A stretch of DNA of 64,000 nt from Stentor coeruleus (taxonomy: Eukaryota > Ciliophora > Heterotrichea > Heterotrichida > Stentoridae), in the NCBI GenBank assembly GCA_001970955.1, contig MPUH01000283.1, positions 1 to 64,000 of the forward strand, read 5' to 3'. The notes under the pieces are model-generated. The model was not told the origin of the DNA. It searched no databases and was given only the letters and a program-made list of their open reading frames with translations. Shown one piece after another: positions 51,939 through 61,642 of the stretch (its first letter is position 1; the number at the start of each line of letters is the position of its first letter). The position numbers were made by a program, and so were the translations under genes.

Positions 51939-53142
51939 TGTTTATTAAAAACTTTATAAATAGTGAATTTTATGTGTTATTGATATTAAAGTAAGCTAAG
52001 GCGAAAAAAATTAGTTTAATATGAATGAGATTTTTTTACTATAGACATATTTAATCTTTTTGATATAAAATACTTACAATGATAGATGTGCTTTATATGA
52101 GGTATCCTAATTTACCTAAGTGATAAATGTAGTAAATTATTTAATTAGAATTTCATGCAGGAGAAAAATTAAGTTTGAGATAAATTGAGAATTTCCGAAT
52201 TGATTGTATCAGGATTAATAGTTTAGAACCTAGCAAAGTATAAAAATTTGAAATTCTATTTAGAATTCAGTTTTTGGTTAAGGATTTAAAGATAAGAAAT
52301 CAAAATATTACATAAATATTATTTTTATATATACAATTTTACTATTAAAATTATTATAATAACTACATTTGTCAAAAAAATCATATATCTTTTAAAATAA
52401 TACTCTTAACATGGAATTGTATCACAAATAGTATATCATATAATTTCTATTTTCATAAATAATGAAATTTACAAATAACATGTCTTTTTCATAAAATCGT
52501 CTATCTTCAATTCAATTACAATTAAATCAAATATAAATTTACCATATCAAATTATATCATCTAGTCCATCTCAAAACCCCTAAATTTTTAACTTAATAAA
52601 CTATTATTTATCTTCAAAAAATAATACCAAAATCCTAATCATAATCTTCCTATTTCACTTCTAAACATTTTCCCAAATGCACAATCATTTTTATATCAAA
52701 ACCATAAATAATCAGACTATAATTTTAATTTTCTATATTATATTTTCCTTATTATTTCACCATATCCTATAGTCAAAACGAAATTCCTATAAAGCATTCT
52801 CTACAACATATTATCTCCCATTCTATCTTTTACTATATACCCTAATCTTAAGTATTATTTTCATAATACATACAACATATATAAAATCTTATATAATTAT
52901 TTTTATCTTAAATTATAATATCTTATTCATTATCATTATATTAGTATTAGTTAGGAATTATCGCTTGACTATTGTTCAGTCCCTGTTAAATTATCATTAT
53001 ATAATTCATATATTTATATATCACAAGAACCAAAAATCAATGAATTCAAATAACATATAAAAATAAAAATAATCCTCATATAAGCCAAAGCAAAAAATAA
53101 ACATAAATGGGGATGAGACTATATAAGATAATACTTTAAAAG
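51939..53142. other. Intergenic spacer with dispersed motif
   Basis: No gene seen. It contains the second copy of the 24-nt motif at 52945-52968. Confidence 0.55.
52945..52968. repeat. 24-nt dispersed motif, copy 2
   Basis: Core TTAGGAATTATCGCTTGA, identical over 24 nt to 4954-4977. Lies in a spacer with no other recognisable content. Confidence 0.7.
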
Positions 53143-53970
53143 TTAATTATCTAAAGGATATCTAATTAAAGCCATTAAAGCAGCTCTTGCTGCATCTCTC
53201 TCTATATCATGAAGCTTGCTAAAATCCATAAGTTCTTGAGTATGCCTATTAAGCAATCCAATCATACAAGCCGTAGCCGCAATTTTCCCTTTACTTGTCG
53301 ACGCTAAATGTAAAAGTTTAAAAGTCTCCATTTCCATTGCCGCAGCTTCAGGTTCTTCAACAACCATATTTTCTATAAGATTTTCATTACAATCATCAAA
53401 GCGTGGATCTTTTCTACCTTGAGCACTATAAAATGTTTCACATGTCAAATCAACACCTTCATCAACATTTTCAGATCCAAAAATACTTATTAACTGGTTT
53501 TTAAATATCGTAAAAAGGTCAGGATCAGAATGAACTTTTGATGATAAATTATAAGCAGGTCCTACAGGATAACTATAATTCTGGCTTATAAATCTTGAAG
53601 ATGAAGCCAAGATTATAGAGCCAGGTTTTGTATTAGGTTTAAGTGCACCACAAGTACCTAATCTTATCATAGCAACTTTAGAACTAATTACAGATGTAGC
53701 TTCACGTACAACAAAATCCATCATGGGGATTCCCATGCCAGTTACAATAATTGACACTGGGACTCCTTCAAAAGTACCAGAATATGTTATAAATCCTCTA
53801 GTAGAATTTATAATCTGAAGGTTTTCTAAATAAGATGATATCCTTTCACCACGACCAGCATCACCTACTGAAAGAATTCTTGGGTTTACATCACCTTCTA
53901 ATACGTTTAAATGCATTGTCTTACCATCTATAAGTCTAGGAAAGTTAGCATCAAGCAAAGCTTTACTCAT
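53143..53970 (-). CDS. Uridine phosphorylase-like nucleoside phosphorylase
   Basis: 275 aa of the PNP/UDP phosphorylase superfamily. Motifs: RILSVGDAGRGERI (phosphate-binding glycine and arginine), VTGMGIPMMDFVVRE, RLGTCGALKPNTKPGSIILA, and EAAAMEMETFKLLHLA, the last with the Glu-Met-Glu that contacts ribose. The enzyme splits nucleosides with phosphate, giving base and ribose-1-phosphate, in pyrimidine or purine salvage. The family is shared by uridine and purine nucleoside phosphorylases; uridine type is more likely from the overall layout, but base specificity is not certain. Confidence 0.85.
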   Translation of the reverse strand: MSKALLDANFPRLIDGKTMHLNVLEGDVNPRILSVGDAGRGERISSYLENLQIINSTRGFITYSGTFEGVPVSIIVTGMGIPMMDFVVREATSVISSKVAMIRLGTCGALKPNTKPGSIILASSSRFISQNYSYPVGPAYNLSSKVHSDPDLFTIFKNQLISIFGSENVDEGVDLTCETFYSAQGRKDPRFDDCNENLIENMVVEEPEAAAMEMETFKLLHLASTSKGKIAATACMIGLLNRHTQELMDFSKLHDIERDAARAALMALIRYPLDN

Positions 53971-54858
53971 ATTAATATCCCCATATTTTGTGGTGAATTT
54001 TTTAGAACTGTATGGCTAGTGTAGATAATATAAGTAGAGATTATGATTTGAGATATTTTATTAGAGTAAATATTGAAGAAGGAGTGGGGATGATGATTTT
54101 AATGGATTGAAGATTGAAGGTTTTGTAGGGTTATTAAATTTAGGTGTTAAGGTATGAAAATATAAAAGGGTAAGTTTGAACTTTGAGTGTAAAAAGCACA
54201 CTTAGGTATTTGTATGGGTGCAAAACAAGTATATCTTGATTCTGATATTTCTCTTAGATTATCAATCAAGAATAAACCATGAAAACATATGTTCTTCTTA
54301 TACTAAAATTACAAGGGTCAAACAAACTTTTCTTGCTTGTATCTTATAATCAAACTTTTTTTTTTATGTAATTTCCTTAACTTAAGTTTACTATAAAAAA
54401 ATTATTATTAAAAACTCTTATAATCAACTTCTAATAAACCAATCTGGCAAATTTCCTAGAAATAAAATAAAGTTTTGTATTAAAAAAATTAAAGTTCTTG
54501 ATTATAATTTCTCACAAATAACAAAATTTTTCTACTGATATATTTTTAGCCTAATTTTGGTGCTTAGAATAAATAGTGGAGCCACAAAAATTTGCCTAAT
54601 AAAATTTAATAGTTTTAATAAAAAGTACTTAAATATGAGATTGAAATTCTAATACATACGAAATTTTGTATAATTAAAGATCAAAAGCATGAAAATGCCT
54701 ATTAATCATAAAAGACCATAACCTAATACAAAAATAAATATTTTCTATCAAAAACCCAATTAACCACTAAACCCTCCTCATAATTTCCTATAACTTCAAC
54801 CTAAACTAACCTCAAAAACTCTTAAATCTTATATTCCACCTCTAATATCTTCAAATCT
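53971..54858. other. Intergenic spacer
   Basis: G-rich on the left, C/A-rich near 54700-54858. No gene seen. Confidence 0.55.
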
Positions 54859-55344
54859 TTAGTAATCAACCTTCTGATCCACACTTCCTTTACTAAACCC
54901 TTCAACAATTTTCTCATCCAAAGGCTGTAAACTTTTTATCACCGCTTCAACTTTACTCAAAGGTGTCATCACAATAGCTAAAAACCCTTCAGGATCTTTA
55001 ATCATTTCAGGATTTGATATCAAAAGTTCATTTACCTCAATAAGCTTTCCAGGTACTCCAGCTCTTATCATATAATTTTTACTCTCAGTGCATATTTCTA
55101 ATATATTCGAATTTGCTTGAAGATTAACTGCACCTTTTTTCCTTTTACCAGATAGTGCATCTGTATTGAATTTGTAGTTTATACTGAGGATTTTTTCATG
55201 CATTGCAGGGTGTTGAGGGTGTAAAAAAACTAAGAATAATTTATTGGAATGCATACGGACTAATGTTGGAAATTCTGATTGATAAGTGAAGGTATAGGCT
55301 GTGTAATATCTTAGAAGTGGATTCTTATAAAACAAAGTTTCCAT
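54859..55344 (-). CDS. ABITRAM: ABITRAM/Simiate (FAM206) homologue
   Basis: 161 aa, close in length to the animal protein (~180). Shared features run in order: HPQHPAMHEKILSINYKFNT, LSGKRKKGAVNL, ICTESKNYMIRAGVPGKLIEVN, and GFLAIVMTPLSKVEAVI. The family is described in animals as an actin-binding and transcription-linked protein with a biotinyl/lipoyl-like fold; its role in unicellular eukaryotes is unknown. No TM helix. The gene is intronless as far as I can see and sits about 170 bp upstream of no other minus gene. Confidence 0.85.
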   Translation of the reverse strand: METLFYKNPLLRYYTAYTFTYQSEFPTLVRMHSNKLFLVFLHPQHPAMHEKILSINYKFNTDALSGKRKKGAVNLQANSNILEICTESKNYMIRAGVPGKLIEVNELLISNPEMIKDPEGFLAIVMTPLSKVEAVIKSLQPLDEKIVEGFSKGSVDQKVDY

Positions 55345-55510
55345 TTTTATTAGTGTTATGGGGAGATTATGCTAAGTATTATTAGATGATTTTTAGTTTA
55401 ATAGCGAAGGGAGTTTATGATATAAATAAGTTTAAGAAGTAGATACCTAAAACCCTCAAAAAAAAATTATATACAATCAACTATATCATTAATCATTTTA
55501 CATCCATCCT

Positions 55511-57733
55511 TTATTTTTTACATCTCTTTAATACAACTTCCTCTATTGGTATCAACTTATACCCACGTTCTAAAACTGTCAAATCCACTGTCTCAAGGTC
55601 AATATCAAAATTAAACGACAAATTACACAAAGCATTTAAGCTCTTAAAATGCTTGATTTCATTAATAACCTCCTGTGGCACATCAGGGTAACTATCAGGA
55701 GCTTCTTCACAAAGTATCTCAATCACATCCCCCTTCAGTACATCTTCAGGACGCTTTTTATTTTTCTTAGCAAGATTCTTAACCACAATTTCAATCCTCT
55801 CCTTAAGTTCTTCTCTCTGATCCCCTGTCAAAAAACTTTTCTTTTCCTCAATCAAATCATTATTTTCAGGTAAAAAAAACACAGGTTTTTTGCATTCACA
55901 CAATATTTTTACTTTAGCATTATTATTTATAAGCTCATTAGCTGAAGGTCCAATTTCAATAACTGTATTAAAAATCTTTTTAAAATTTTTCACAGACTTT
56001 TCTTTAACTATTTCTAATAACACCATTTTCCTTATAGTTTTTTCTATATCATCTTTACTAAAATCTTTTAATAGTCCATATGATTCATGATATTTAAGAT
56101 TTTCATTTTTTTTTATATTCCCACCTTTAAGTAAAGAAGATATTTGAAGTAGGGTATTTAGACCATTACGAGGACCTTGAAGGATGTTAAGAATAAGCTT
56201 TGCTTGTTCGGTCATGTCTTTTTCATAGCATTCTCGGCCGATTTTACAGTTGTCACAAGTTTTATTGCAGAGGGTTTTGTTGAACGATTCGCCAAAGTAT
56301 TCAAGTTGGAGTTTACGACGGCATGTAAAAATATCTTCACAGTAGCTAATGACGGTATTAAGCTCAGTAAATGAACGTTGTTGTTGATCGCTTTGTGGGG
56401 AGGATTTTGAGATAAGGAATTCTTGTTTGATTTTATCACCATAGCTGAAATACAAAATGCACTCTGCTTGCTGACCATCTCTCCCTGCCCTGCCTGATTC
56501 TTGATAATACCCTTCAAGAGACTTTGGTAATGAATAATGTATAACAAACCTACAATCCTTTTTATCAATTCCCATACCAAAAGCAACAGTAGCTACAAGA
56601 ACTTGTATCTCCCCTTTCATCCACTTAACTTGAATCCCATTTCTTTTCTCAGTAGTCAAATTCGCATGATAAAATCCAGTCTTAATTTCAAATGTTTCAT
56701 CTAATATCCTACTAACATGCTCACAATCTTTTTTCGATATACAATAAACTAATCCTGATTGTTTATTTTTACTTTTTATATACATGGCGATTTCTTCAAT
56801 AGTTTTTTTATTTTTATGTCTAACTTCATAAGTTAAATTCGGTCTATTAAACGATGATAAAAAAAACTTTGGTTCTCTCATACCAAGTAAATTAATAATA
56901 TCTTCACGAACTCTAAGTGTAGCTGTTGCAGTTAAAGCTATAATTGGGACTTTAGGAAAATTATGTCTGAATTTATTAAGTTTCATATAATCAGCTCTAA
57001 AATCTCTACCCCATTGACTTACACAATGAGCTTCATCTACAGCGAGTCTATCAATTTTCCCTTTGACGTATAGTTTTGTAAGATAATTGTTTAGTTTATC
57101 GCTTTGGGATAGTTTTTCAGGAGTTAGGAATAATATTTTGACACTTGAGTCGTAAAGAATATCATCATAAACTTTATTTTGCTCGTTTATGCTTAATGAT
57201 GAATTTAAAGCTCTGACTTGAATACCTAATTGAGTTAGAAGAGTTATTTGATCAAAAACTAATGAGACTAGAGGCATGACTACTAGGGTTATACCATTTG
57301 AAACTATAGCTGGAAGTTGAAAAGTTAAACTTTTACCTCCACCTGTTGGCATACATACAAAAATATCATTACCTTGAAGAGCTTCGTTTATTACTTCTTC
57401 TTGTTTTGGTCGGAAGTTTGAGTTTCTAAAAACTTTTAGATTGATTTCATGGATTTTGTAAGTCCATGGGTATGATTTTGATTCACTTTTTATGGTTGGA
57501 GGAAGGGGGATTGGGTCTGTTTTGAGGATTGAAGTGGGAGTTGATTGGGAAATTACTTTTTTGTTGAAAATTGTTTTGGTGTTTGATGTTTGGTTTGAAG
57601 ATACTGGGGTGTGGTTTTGATCTGTGAGAAGTTGGTTTTCTTTATCTTCTTGAGGCTTGGGAAGGGTTTTTGTTGGTCGGGTTATTTGATATTCGGAAAA
57701 TTTTTGCAGGTTTGCTAAAAGGTTGTTATTCAT
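55511..57733 (-). CDS. RecQ family DNA helicase
   Basis: 740 aa. After a ~100-aa N-terminal region with poly-Pro and Ser stretches, the superfamily-2 core runs from about residue 110: FRPKQEEVINEAL, CMPTGGGKSLTF (Walker A near 131), DEAHCVSQWGRDFRADY (DEAH near 234), LTATAT, and GRAGRDGQ near 419. The RecQ zinc-binding region follows (CRRKLQLEYFGE...CNKTCDNC), with a winged-helix-like RQC part. No clear HRDC domain. RecQ enzymes unwind 3'-5' and dissolve recombination intermediates; the length is nearer to RECQ1/RECQ5 than to BLM or WRN. The start MNNN precedes a region without domain homology. Confidence 0.95.
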   Translation of the reverse strand: MNNNLLANLQKFSEYQITRPTKTLPKPQEDKENQLLTDQNHTPVSSNQTSNTKTIFNKKVISQSTPTSILKTDPIPLPPTIKSESKSYPWTYKIHEINLKVFRNSNFRPKQEEVINEALQGNDIFVCMPTGGGKSLTFQLPAIVSNGITLVVMPLVSLVFDQITLLTQLGIQVRALNSSLSINEQNKVYDDILYDSSVKILFLTPEKLSQSDKLNNYLTKLYVKGKIDRLAVDEAHCVSQWGRDFRADYMKLNKFRHNFPKVPIIALTATATLRVREDIINLLGMREPKFFLSSFNRPNLTYEVRHKNKKTIEEIAMYIKSKNKQSGLVYCISKKDCEHVSRILDETFEIKTGFYHANLTTEKRNGIQVKWMKGEIQVLVATVAFGMGIDKKDCRFVIHYSLPKSLEGYYQESGRAGRDGQQAECILYFSYGDKIKQEFLISKSSPQSDQQQRSFTELNTVISYCEDIFTCRRKLQLEYFGESFNKTLCNKTCDNCKIGRECYEKDMTEQAKLILNILQGPRNGLNTLLQISSLLKGGNIKKNENLKYHESYGLLKDFSKDDIEKTIRKMVLLEIVKEKSVKNFKKIFNTVIEIGPSANELINNNAKVKILCECKKPVFFLPENNDLIEEKKSFLTGDQREELKERIEIVVKNLAKKNKKRPEDVLKGDVIEILCEEAPDSYPDVPQEVINEIKHFKSLNALCNLSFNFDIDLETVDLTVLERGYKLIPIEEVVLKRCKK

Positions 57734-58119
57734 GCTAATGGCAAATATAAATTAAGACTTAAATAGGAAATTGTTATAAATATATTGGATATTATAAAAT
57801 TGACTTATTGAACTAGGATTTTTGGTTGTGTTTGGTAGGAATTATTTAGATCAGAAAAGATTTTATGTTTATAAGATTGATGATTTGGGTATAAAAGATA
57901 TCATTTTTTTAGATTATAGGGAGTTTTAGTTATTTTGTGCATTTTTTTGTGATGTGGTTAATCAACGCAAAAAAATTGTAAAATATAATAAAAATATACA
58001 TCTGTTACAAGCGAAATAACATTTTGACTACAAAAACATCAGATTTAAAGGGAAATCAATATTGGTCTCTATAATTAGTATTAAGCAAATAATTATTTTT
58101 GATTCGCATTTTATAAAGT
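57734..58119. other. Divergent intergenic spacer
   Basis: Promoter-side spacer shared by RecQ (minus) and the first LITAF-like gene (plus). No further feature. Confidence 0.6.
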
Positions 58120-58446
58120 ATGAGTAACATCGTAATTGTTGGTTCAAATACTGTTAGCTATCCTCAAGTTGCGTACTATCCAGTCTCAACAGCAGTTATG
58201 TACCCACCTACAATCATATCTCCTTCAATAGTCCCTATAACCACAGGTATAATTTGTAATTTTTCTATAGCATACAGTGGATGTCCCCACATAAATACCT
58301 CAACTTCAACAAGTTACACGACTTCAGCATGGATTTGGTTTATATTTCTTTTCATAGTTTGCCCAATACTCTCTTTTTTACCTTTCTGTTTAGAAGATTG
58401 CATGGATAGAACAACATACTGCCATGATTGTGGTAGAAGACTATAA
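58120..58446 (+). CDS. LITAF-like protein 1 (degenerate zinc knuckle)
   Basis: 103 aa after removing a 15-nt intron. The LITAF domain has the hydrophobic in-plane helix (AWIWFIFLFIVCPILSFLPFC) between two knuckles, and the second knuckle is intact (YCHDCGRRL). The first knuckle, CxxC in the neighbours, reads YSGC, so one zinc ligand is lost. LITAF proteins sit on the cytosolic face of late endosome/lysosome membranes and act in endosomal sorting. It is more diverged than the two next copies, and lacks their PPAY-rich N terminus. Confidence 0.8.
   Translation: MSNIVIVGSNTVSYPQVAYYPVSTAVMYPPTIISPSIVPITTGIICNFSIAYSGCPHINTSTSTSYTTSAWIWFIFLFIVCPILSFLPFCLEDCMDRTTYCHDCGRRL
58256..58270 (+). other. 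15-nt intron hidden in frame (LITAF-like 1)
   Basis: GTAATTTTTCTATAG, with no stop. Its removal changes IIC-NFSIAYSG to IIS-YSG and brings the region into register with its paralogues. Confidence 0.85.
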
Positions 58447-58853
58447 ACATTTAGATTATTCATTAGCTATAAAAAAAAATTATATAACATAAACCGAATC
58501 TCTTCAACCTGTATATTTTTATTTCCTTTTACAATATTTAAAGTACTTTTATTTTATTTGACATCATTCTTGCACCAAAATCCTAATATTAATATATTTA
58601 AATTATCTCAGTAATTCAGTTAAACCAACTTAATCTATTCAATAAATAGTTGTTATTCAAAGTCTAAAGTTTAAAAAAGATATCAGTTTTCTATACAGCC
58701 AACAACTTCCTCAACGATTTTTTCCAATTCCTATCTTTTCTCTCTAAAAATATTAATCCATATATTTCTTAGCCTTATAAAAATTTTATATCTTTAATTT
58801 TAGAACATAACTTTATTAATCAAATTATAAATCAATATCCTTATAGTAATTAA
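58447..58853. other. Duplicated promoter-side spacer of LITAF-like 2
   Basis: About 80% similar by eye to 59880-60293 upstream of LITAF-like 3. See the duplication entry. Confidence 0.7.
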
Positions 58854-59333
58854 ATGGAAAAGTACCAAGATCCATATGCCCCTCAAGGTATGCATCCACC
58901 TCCACAAGCTTATCCACCACCACCTCAACAAGCTTATCCACTTCCACCACCACAAGCTTATCCACCCCCACCAGGTTATCCTCCACAACAAAACTATCCT
59001 CTACAACAAGGTTATCCTCCTTCATCTAATGTAGTGCAACCAATGCCTTATGCACCTTTAAATATAGTTCAACAAAATATTATTGTCGCAACTGCACCTG
59101 TTCATGCTATATTTGGTAGATCATCTGTTTTAACTTATTGTGATAGTTGCAATTTAAATGTGACAACACGTTCAGAACCATATGTAGGATGCATGGTTTG
59201 GCTTATGTTTTTTATTTTCATCTTACTTGTGCCATGTATTAGCTGGGTACCATTTATCACTAAAACATGGTTTAATGTTGCGCACTACTGTCCTAGATGC
59301 ACTAGAAAGCTCGGAACATTCGCTCCAGTTTAG
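58854..59333 (+). CDS. LITAF-like protein 2
   Basis: 159 aa. The N-terminal ~60 residues are Pro/Tyr/Gln-rich repeats (PPPQAYPPPPGYPPQQ), like the PPxY-bearing tail that lets animal LITAF bind Nedd4 and TSG101-type sorting proteins. The LITAF domain follows: LTYCDSCNLNV, the hydrophobic in-plane helix, and HYCPRCTRKLG. Both zinc knuckles are intact. Probably membrane-associated on endosomes. A tandem copy lies at 60294-60803. Confidence 0.9.
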   Translation: MEKYQDPYAPQGMHPPPQAYPPPPQQAYPLPPPQAYPPPPGYPPQQNYPLQQGYPPSSNVVQPMPYAPLNIVQQNIIVATAPVHAIFGRSSVLTYCDSCNLNVTTRSEPYVGCMVWLMFFIFILLVPCISWVPFITKTWFNVAHYCPRCTRKLGTFAPV

Positions 59334-59744
59334 AAAGAAATTTTTAGTTTAATAAGTATAAGAATAGTACTTTAAGTTAAGTGTTATGATATTTTTTTTA
59401 TATAGAAATGTTGGAATAAGTATATGTTATTAGATGCAGTTGGATAATAAATTCAAAGCTTTAATTCTTTTTTTACCTAAAATATCCTAAATGTTTTATA
59501 ATTTTATCCCATACAATGCATTCAAATAAAACCTACAATTTTAAAATCCCCTTAAAATATTTCCTCTGCAAAAAAGTATACTCAACTCAACAAACCCCTA
59601 AACATAAAAACTTATCAATAAAATATCCCTATCTCTGATCTTTTTATCATCACTACACCCTTTTCTTCTTAAACTCTCCAAAAGTCAAAACTTCCATACT
59701 TCTCAAATATCATGCAAAATTCTATAAACTCATACAAAGAATTT
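59334..59744. other. Duplicated spacer, copy of the CK2 promoter region
   Basis: Left part matches the 3' flank of LITAF-like 3; right part matches the CK2 upstream region at about 61261-61640. Confidence 0.75.
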
Positions 59745-59880
59745 TATATAAACTTGACTATCTAAAATATTACACAAATGTCAATCTAGAGTGTCCTTGT
59801 GAACTAAGTACATTTGATGTAATGAAAATCCAATAGTGTTCTGATGACATAAAATTCATAAGAAAATAGGTAGAGGGAAG
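59745..59880 (+). pseudogene. CK2 alpha 5'-end relic
   Basis: About 135 bp align with codons 1 to ~46 of the intact CK2 alpha gene (shared TATTACACAAATGTCAATCT-like sequence with single substitutions; GTAGAGGGAAGTAC is identical). The start codon is lost and there is a TAG where CK2 has TGG. It ends abruptly where sequence like the 3' end of LITAF-like 1 begins, marking the duplication breakpoint. Confidence 0.85.
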
Positions 59881-60293
59881 TACTATAAGCATTTAAATTA
59901 TTCAACAACTATTAAACTTTTTTATATAGCATAAACCGAATCCCTTCAGCCTATATTTTTATTCCTTTTACAATATTTAAGTACTTTTATTTAATTGACA
60001 TCATTATTGCACAAAAAATCATAATACTAATCTATTTAAATTATCACAGTAATTTAATTAAATCAACTTAATCTACTCAATAAATAATTGCTATTTAAAG
60101 TCTAAAGCCTAAAAAAACTACCAGTTTTCCATACAGCCAACAACTCCCTCAACGGTTTTTTCCAATTCCTATCTGTCTTCTCTAAACATGCTAATTCAAA
60201 TAATTCTTAGACTTTATAATCATTTGAAATCCTTTAACTTTAGAATATAACTTTATTAATCAAACCTTAAATCAATATCCTAATAATAATTAA
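59881..60293. other. Duplicated promoter-side spacer of LITAF-like 3
   Basis: Matches 58447-58853 throughout, including ACAGCCAACAACT and CCAATTCCTATCT. Confidence 0.75.
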
Positions 60294-60803
60294 ATGGAAA
60301 AGAGTCAAGATCCATATGCTCCTCAAGGCATGCCTTCTTATCCACCACCACCTCCGCCAGCATATCCACCTCAACAAGCTTATCCACCTCAACAAGCTTA
60401 TCCACCTCAACAAGGTTATCCTCCTCCAAATTATTCATCTAATGTAGCACCACCTTATGGTGCACCTCAAGCATATCCACCATTATCTAATCCTCCAAAT
60501 TCCGCACCTATGCATCCATTAGAAATAAGACCAGTTCAACAAAATATTATTATCGCAAGTGTTGCACCTGTTCAAACTATATATGGCCCAATACCTACAT
60601 TAGCTTATTGTAGTAGTTGCAATTTAAATGTGACAACACGTACAGAAGCATATGTAGGATGCATGGTTTGGCTTATGTTTTTAGTTTTCTACTTGCTTAT
60701 GCCGTGTATTAGTTGTATACCATTTTGTGTTATGTCATGGTATGATGTAGCACACTACTGTCCTAAATGCTCTAGAAGACTCGGAACATTTGTTTTAGTT
60801 TAG
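60294..60803 (+). CDS. LITAF-like protein 3
   Basis: 169 aa, paralogous to LITAF-like 2 through nearly its whole length. The Pro/Tyr/Gln-rich N terminus contains PPPPAY and three YPPQQA repeats, more than its sister. The LITAF domain has LAYCSSCNLNV and HYCPKCSRRLG, with an in-plane hydrophobic helix (MVWLMFLVFYLLMPCISCIPF). Both zinc knuckles are intact. It probably shares the endosomal function of the family. The tail after the last knuckle (GTFVLV) differs from LITAF-like 2. Confidence 0.9.
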   Translation: MEKSQDPYAPQGMPSYPPPPPPAYPPQQAYPPQQAYPPQQGYPPPNYSSNVAPPYGAPQAYPPLSNPPNSAPMHPLEIRPVQQNIIIASVAPVQTIYGPIPTLAYCSSCNLNVTTRTEAYVGCMVWLMFLVFYLLMPCISCIPFCVMSWYDVAHYCPKCSRRLGTFVLV

Positions 60804-61642
60804 AAAGGAATTTTTAGATTAGTAAGATATAAGAATAGTATTTGAAGTTAAGTGTTATGATATTTTTTTAGATAGAAAATGCTGGATAGGTTTATGCTAT
60901 TAGATGCAATTAGATTAATGGAAGATTTTAAATATGATTGAGATATTTTGAATAGGAAGAGAAGAAATAGGATATTGTGCTGGTTTTAATGATTTTAGTG
61001 AAGATGAGGAGGTCGATGGGATTATACTAAAAATCCGCATTTGGAATAGATTATAGGTTTTTTTAGTTTGATTAGTAGGTTAATTGATGAAATGATAGGG
61101 CTGAAAATGTAATAAACTGTAGTTGGTGTATTTAATGGTCTGCTATAATGGGCAAATTGAGATGGTTTATTAGGTTTAGTATTAAATTTAATCTTTTTAT
61201 AGTTTATGAATATCTATTATTTATTAAAAAAAAACACTTTATCAACTTATTTTTTAGGTGAATTGTAATGCATAATTCGATTATTGAAAATAAATTCAGA
61301 GCTTTATTTATTTTTTTAAACCGAAAATTTCCTTTTTTTATCCTAAATATTTTTACATTATAATCCTATCCCATATATCACATTCAAATAAACCCACAAT
61401 TTTTAAAAGCCTTTTAAATCATTTCCTCTATAAAAAGCCATACCCCAAACTTATCAAACCCCTAAACATAAAAACTTATAAATAAAATATTCCTATCTCT
61501 AATTTTTTCATCATCACATAATCTACAACCCATCCTTTTCTTCTTAAACTCTTCAAAAATAAAAAATTAAAACTTCCACACTTCTCAAATATCATGCAAA
61601 ATTCCATAAAACTCATACAAAAAACAAGGAATCTTATATAAA
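60804..61642. other. Spacer between LITAF-like 3 and CK2 alpha
   Basis: G-rich 3' flank, then the CK2 upstream region, the source of the duplicated stretch at 59440-59744. No gene. Confidence 0.6.
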
